From Phallusia fumigata (lineage: Eukaryota > Chordata > Ascidiacea > Phlebobranchia > Ascidiidae), in the NCBI GenBank assembly GCA_008931825.1, contig QXVZ01027970.1, positions 964 to 23,245 of the forward strand: a DNA stretch of 22,282 nucleotides, given 5' to 3'. The first letter of the stretch is position 1; each line of letters begins with the position of its first letter. Positions 19,172-22,282 of the stretch are shown in pieces. A model generated the notes under the pieces. It saw only the letters and a list, made by a program, of their open reading frames with translations. It was not told the DNA's origin and searched no databases. The translations under genes and the position numbers were made by a program.

Positions 19172-19720
19172 CTAGGCTTACCATACGTCCCGTTTTAGCC
19201 GGGACTGTCCCGGTTTAAACGCCTTGTCCCGGCGTCCCGCCCGGTCAGTCAAAATGTCCCGTTTTTTGTTTAGCCGTTAACCATAATCTGGTGTGGTCAA
19301 TTGACCTATATCCTTATTAATAACGTGTATTATAGAGTCCTCGTTTGGTCTTACTTCATGTCACTGTGACATAATTGACATTGTTGCATTACAAAACGAA
19401 CGTGGGTTGATTTACCCAGGATTCACTGGGCAACTGTACTTTCACAGGCAAAGTGGTTTGCTGGGTATGCAGTGCTGTAAGTGTGAAAATCAATCTGCTA
19501 ACTCCAAAATGCCAGAAAGAAAATGAAAGTGAACGAATGACCTTAAAATACACTACTTGTAAATAAAAACATTGATGACAAATTTCAGTGCCAATAATTT
19601 TGTCGATCTATTCTTTAAATTAGTCATTATTGTTGTTTGTTTGGGTTGGATGTTAGGGAAAAAACGCTTTAATTACCTGCTTGTTTAAAAAGCGTCCCGG
19701 TTTTGAATTGTAACAATATG
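19172..19720. mobile_element. hAT-like element with GTCCCG ends
   Basis: It starts TAGGCTTACCATACGTCCCG, followed by repeated GTCCCG motifs. The right part, gcgtcccggttttgaattg... then atatgataaaa, is a decayed inverted version of the left. Boundaries are approximate and no target duplication was found. No transposase is seen. Confidence 0.5.
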
Positions 19721-19737
19721 ATAAAACATGAAATGTT

Positions 19738-19997
19738 CTCTACAAATCAATTATTGAACTGAAAAGCAACAAAAATCTTATAAAAAAAAACAACATTTGT
19801 TTTTACAATAAGTATCTGTTTCCGAAATTTTCGGAAAAATGTTGTTACAAATTAAATTTTCGAACGCAACCATCGGTGTGATGTGCCTAGTCAACCTTGG
19901 ATTTCGCAACATTTTCTGACCACGAGGTTCTCATTTTTTAAGGGAAGCTCGTTGTGTTGCAAGGTAAGGTTTATTTTGTAGTTTTTACATGTTTAAC
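19738..19997 (+). repeat. second repeat family, diverged copy A
   Basis: It shares long blocks with 21438-21702, including caaatcaattattgaactg, acaataagtatctgttt, ttttcgaacgcaaccatc and agctcgttgtgttgcaaggt. The shared TTGCAAG|GTAAG looks like a splice donor at the end of a short 5' exon. The similarity carries on for about 30 bases into the putative intron. Confidence 0.7.
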
Positions 19998-20027
19998 TTT
20001 TTTGCATTTCTATTTCATTCATTAAAN

Positions 20028-20529
20028 TCTGGGAGATAAGTGAGCTGTACACCGGAATTTCCTCCACACCGAACCGAGAATAAACTAATGAACTAAAAGA
20101 TGTGCATCCAAGTGCCTTTAAATACTTGGTTGTATATTTGTTCTCAAGTTTTTCGCATAAACAAACAATTGCCTGTAGTTTGGTTATAATAGTTTCTTTT
20201 AATTTCTGTAAAAATAATTGTTTCCTGTTCTTACACTTATATTCATTTAAAAAATTGATTAGACCTGATGTATTCCTAACGCGTCTTTCGAGCCAAACAA
20301 AACTTGTATGTATAATATCTATTACACTGTACCAGGGGATACCCTGGATTGTACAGTTTGCTTCTTACATTGCTTTGTAGTCTACCTGCAATAATTTCCT
20401 TACTCTGTGCAGAGCGTCTACTTTGTAGTACTTTTTTTACATTTGGTCCGCAAACCCAAACACGTCCGCCTGTTCGAAATGGATCTTGTTTATTTCGCCG
20501 AGCTTCCACTAGGATCCACATGTATACAT
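20028..20529. other. unassigned, after the N at 20027
   Basis: Overlapping frames exist on both strands. The minus frame 20542-20276 is Arg/Lys-rich (RRNKQDPFRTGGRVWVCG) and may be a remnant of a mobile element, but I cannot assign it. Confidence 0.3.
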
Positions 20530-20698
20530 CAGGAGTGCACAACCCCTGCTAGAATGGAATTATTGATGTAAGGATTTGGTTTATTTTGCACCAGTTAGTA
20601 GGGAAAACTTAAATACAAAATTCCCTGTCGTCAAGTGGCCCGCGAAATCAGTTGCAAATCGCAAGTGGCCCTACGGCCAAAAAGGTGGGACACCCCTG
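20530..20698. mobile_element. hAT-like MITE
   Basis: The left end is CAGGAGTGCACAACC and the right end reversed is CAGGGGTGTCCCACC, the familiar CAGGGGTG start of hAT elements. GGCC-rich sequence follows inside the right end. Flanks do not show a clear 8-bp duplication, so the left limit may be wrong. Confidence 0.5.
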
Positions 20699-21295
20699 TA
20701 TTAGGGGCTTTCGCGCTTTATATACGAAGTTGTTGTTGATTTCTAACATTTCAATCATTACATCGATATGCGCACCGATAATAAATTTAAAACTGGGGTT
20801 GTGCTATTATGTATAGTATGTATAGCTGTTTAGATGCTTTTTCGGAAATACTAAATACAACTGTTGGTCTATCAATTACTCATTAAAGTTTCTGCAAGTA
20901 ATACAATAATGGGTGCTTTGTTAAAATGGGTCTTATAGCATTTATGCGTTATTTTTTTGAAACTGCACTAACAATTAAACCCACGCCAACTTCGGCTTAA
21001 AAAACTTGTTTTTACTGGTTCATTTTTTTCAAGTTTGCCAATATACCAAACCTAGAACAACATACATTTGTTTTAATAGGTACTCGCGATTTATATGTCA
21101 ATTGTAGAGGAGCTGCAATGTTCTAAAATTGTCACAGGTTTAAAACGTAATTTTTCGAGGGGAATTTCCCAGGGAATTTTTTATTGCAACTTTGTTTCGG
21201 TTCGCTCAACTCGAGCGAGCTAATCGACGATGTTCATTCCAAGAGAGCAGAGTGAAGTCAAAATCTAGGTTTAAGCTGTATGTTTTCTGCGCAAA
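20699..21295. other. intergenic, nothing seen
   Basis: AT-rich sequence between a hAT-like MITE and the exact duplication, with no supported feature. Confidence 0.4.
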
Positions 21296-21665
21296 GCGCC
21301 TGAAATACAGTAATTCTGTTGACGATCTTGCGTTTTAGTAAAAACAATCAAAAGACATTTTATTTTTGGTGCTGTAGTGCACTGGATTAAAAATGGAGCG
21401 TGCTTACTTATTTAGCGCCCCAAAAAGCAGGAAAGGTTTTCTGCAAATCAATTATTAAACTGAAAAGCAACATAATTTTTTTCAAACAATCAGCAGAAAT
21501 TGTTTTCTACAATAAGTATCTGTTTTTTAAGACGTTCGAAAAAAATTACAGATTATTTGCTAATACTTAAAATTTTCGAACGCAACCATCGATGTGACGC
21601 GCCTTATCAACTTAGGATTTCGCAAGGTTTTTTACCTCATTTCTTGTTGGAAGCTCGTCGTGTTG
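21296..21665. repeat. exact 370-base direct duplication, first copy
   Basis: It is identical by eye to 21913-22282. The second copy starts on the base after the N at 21912 and runs to the window end. Confidence 0.85.
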
Positions 21666-21702
21666 CAAGGTAAGCTTTGGTTTGAAGTTTTTGTTCGTTT
21701 AA
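21438..21702 (+). repeat. second repeat family, diverged copy B
   Basis: This is collinear with copy A at roughly three-quarters identity by eye, again ending in TTGCAAG|GTAAGC. Its first part lies in the exact 370-base duplication. What the family is, mobile element or tandem gene 5' end, cannot be told here. Confidence 0.7.
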
Positions 21703-21912
21703 CATGTTCTGTATTTCAATTGCTAAACCAATGCATATCTAAAGTTTCGGTTCAAATAGGTATAAATTAAATAAACGCAATTTCAAGCAGCTTCCAGGAA
21801 ACTGGGTAATGTAAGGTTATTATATTAAGTTAGCATTTGTTTGCAGATTTTTGTACGATCTCATCAACATGATCCACTCACTGGGCATCAAACAACATTC
21901 CTCAACTTCAAN

Positions 21913-22282
21913 GCGCCTGAAATACAGTAATTCTGTTGACGATCTTGCGTTTTAGTAAAAACAATCAAAAGACATTTTATTTTTGGTGCTGTAGTGCACT
22001 GGATTAAAAATGGAGCGTGCTTACTTATTTAGCGCCCCAAAAAGCAGGAAAGGTTTTCTGCAAATCAATTATTAAACTGAAAAGCAACATAATTTTTTTC
22101 AAACAATCAGCAGAAATTGTTTTCTACAATAAGTATCTGTTTTTTAAGACGTTCGAAAAAAATTACAGATTATTTGCTAATACTTAAAATTTTCGAACGC
22201 AACCATCGATGTGACGCGCCTTATCAACTTAGGATTTCGCAAGGTTTTTTACCTCATTTCTTGTTGGAAGCTCGTCGTGTTG
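21913..22282. repeat. exact 370-base direct duplication, second copy
   Basis: It repeats 21296-21665 without a visible difference, starting right after the N. The placement suggests two overlapping contigs or haplotypes set end to end rather than a biological repeat. Confidence 0.85.

Overview
This is animal nuclear DNA: AT-rich, intron-rich, and dense in small non-autonomous DNA transposons. Exons are short and some introns are only 65-72 bases. The best-supported gene is a MAP3K of the MEKK2/MEKK3 type. With the small introns, this suggests an invertebrate such as a tunicate (Ciona-like). That placement is inference; no rRNA, mitochondrial gene or diagnostic repeat fixes the species. Single N bases at 18385, 20027 and 21912 look like scaffold gap marks.

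The core of the window is a minus-strand gene at 11520-5319. Eight exons with GT-AG introns and matching phases can be joined by eye into a complete protein kinase domain. The domain has a glycine loop, the beta-3 lysine, HRD, DFG, SPE and the closing RP. It is divergent: the activation segment is shortened, there is an insertion before helix C, and residues are missing after subdomain IX. Its introns carry a PIF/Harbinger-like MITE (6069-6436) and a hAT-like MITE (8345-8516). Further upstream on the same strand, a copy of a repeat family (12281-12821) carries a TATA box and a splice donor. It may supply the kinase promoter and 5' exon.

Other coding evidence is weaker. A plus-strand terminal exon pair may lie at 1-49 and 351-515. 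A minus-strand exon may lie at 13191-13296. A plus-strand gene may run 13403-14778, and an exon-like open frame lies at 15768-15968. A 28-residue open frame that reads as a signal peptide lies at 19105-19019. I could not name any of these products.

The rest is repeats and intergenic DNA. There are hAT-like elements at 3853-4116, 8345-8516, 14174-14328 (perfect 8-bp target duplication), 19172-19720 and 20530-20698. A long inverted repeat lies at 2817-2930. The TATA-bearing repeat occurs three times (12281, 17639, 18386). A second family lies at 19738-19997 and 21438-21702. An exact 370-base duplication (21296-21665 and 21913-22282) abuts an N and is probably an assembly artefact.
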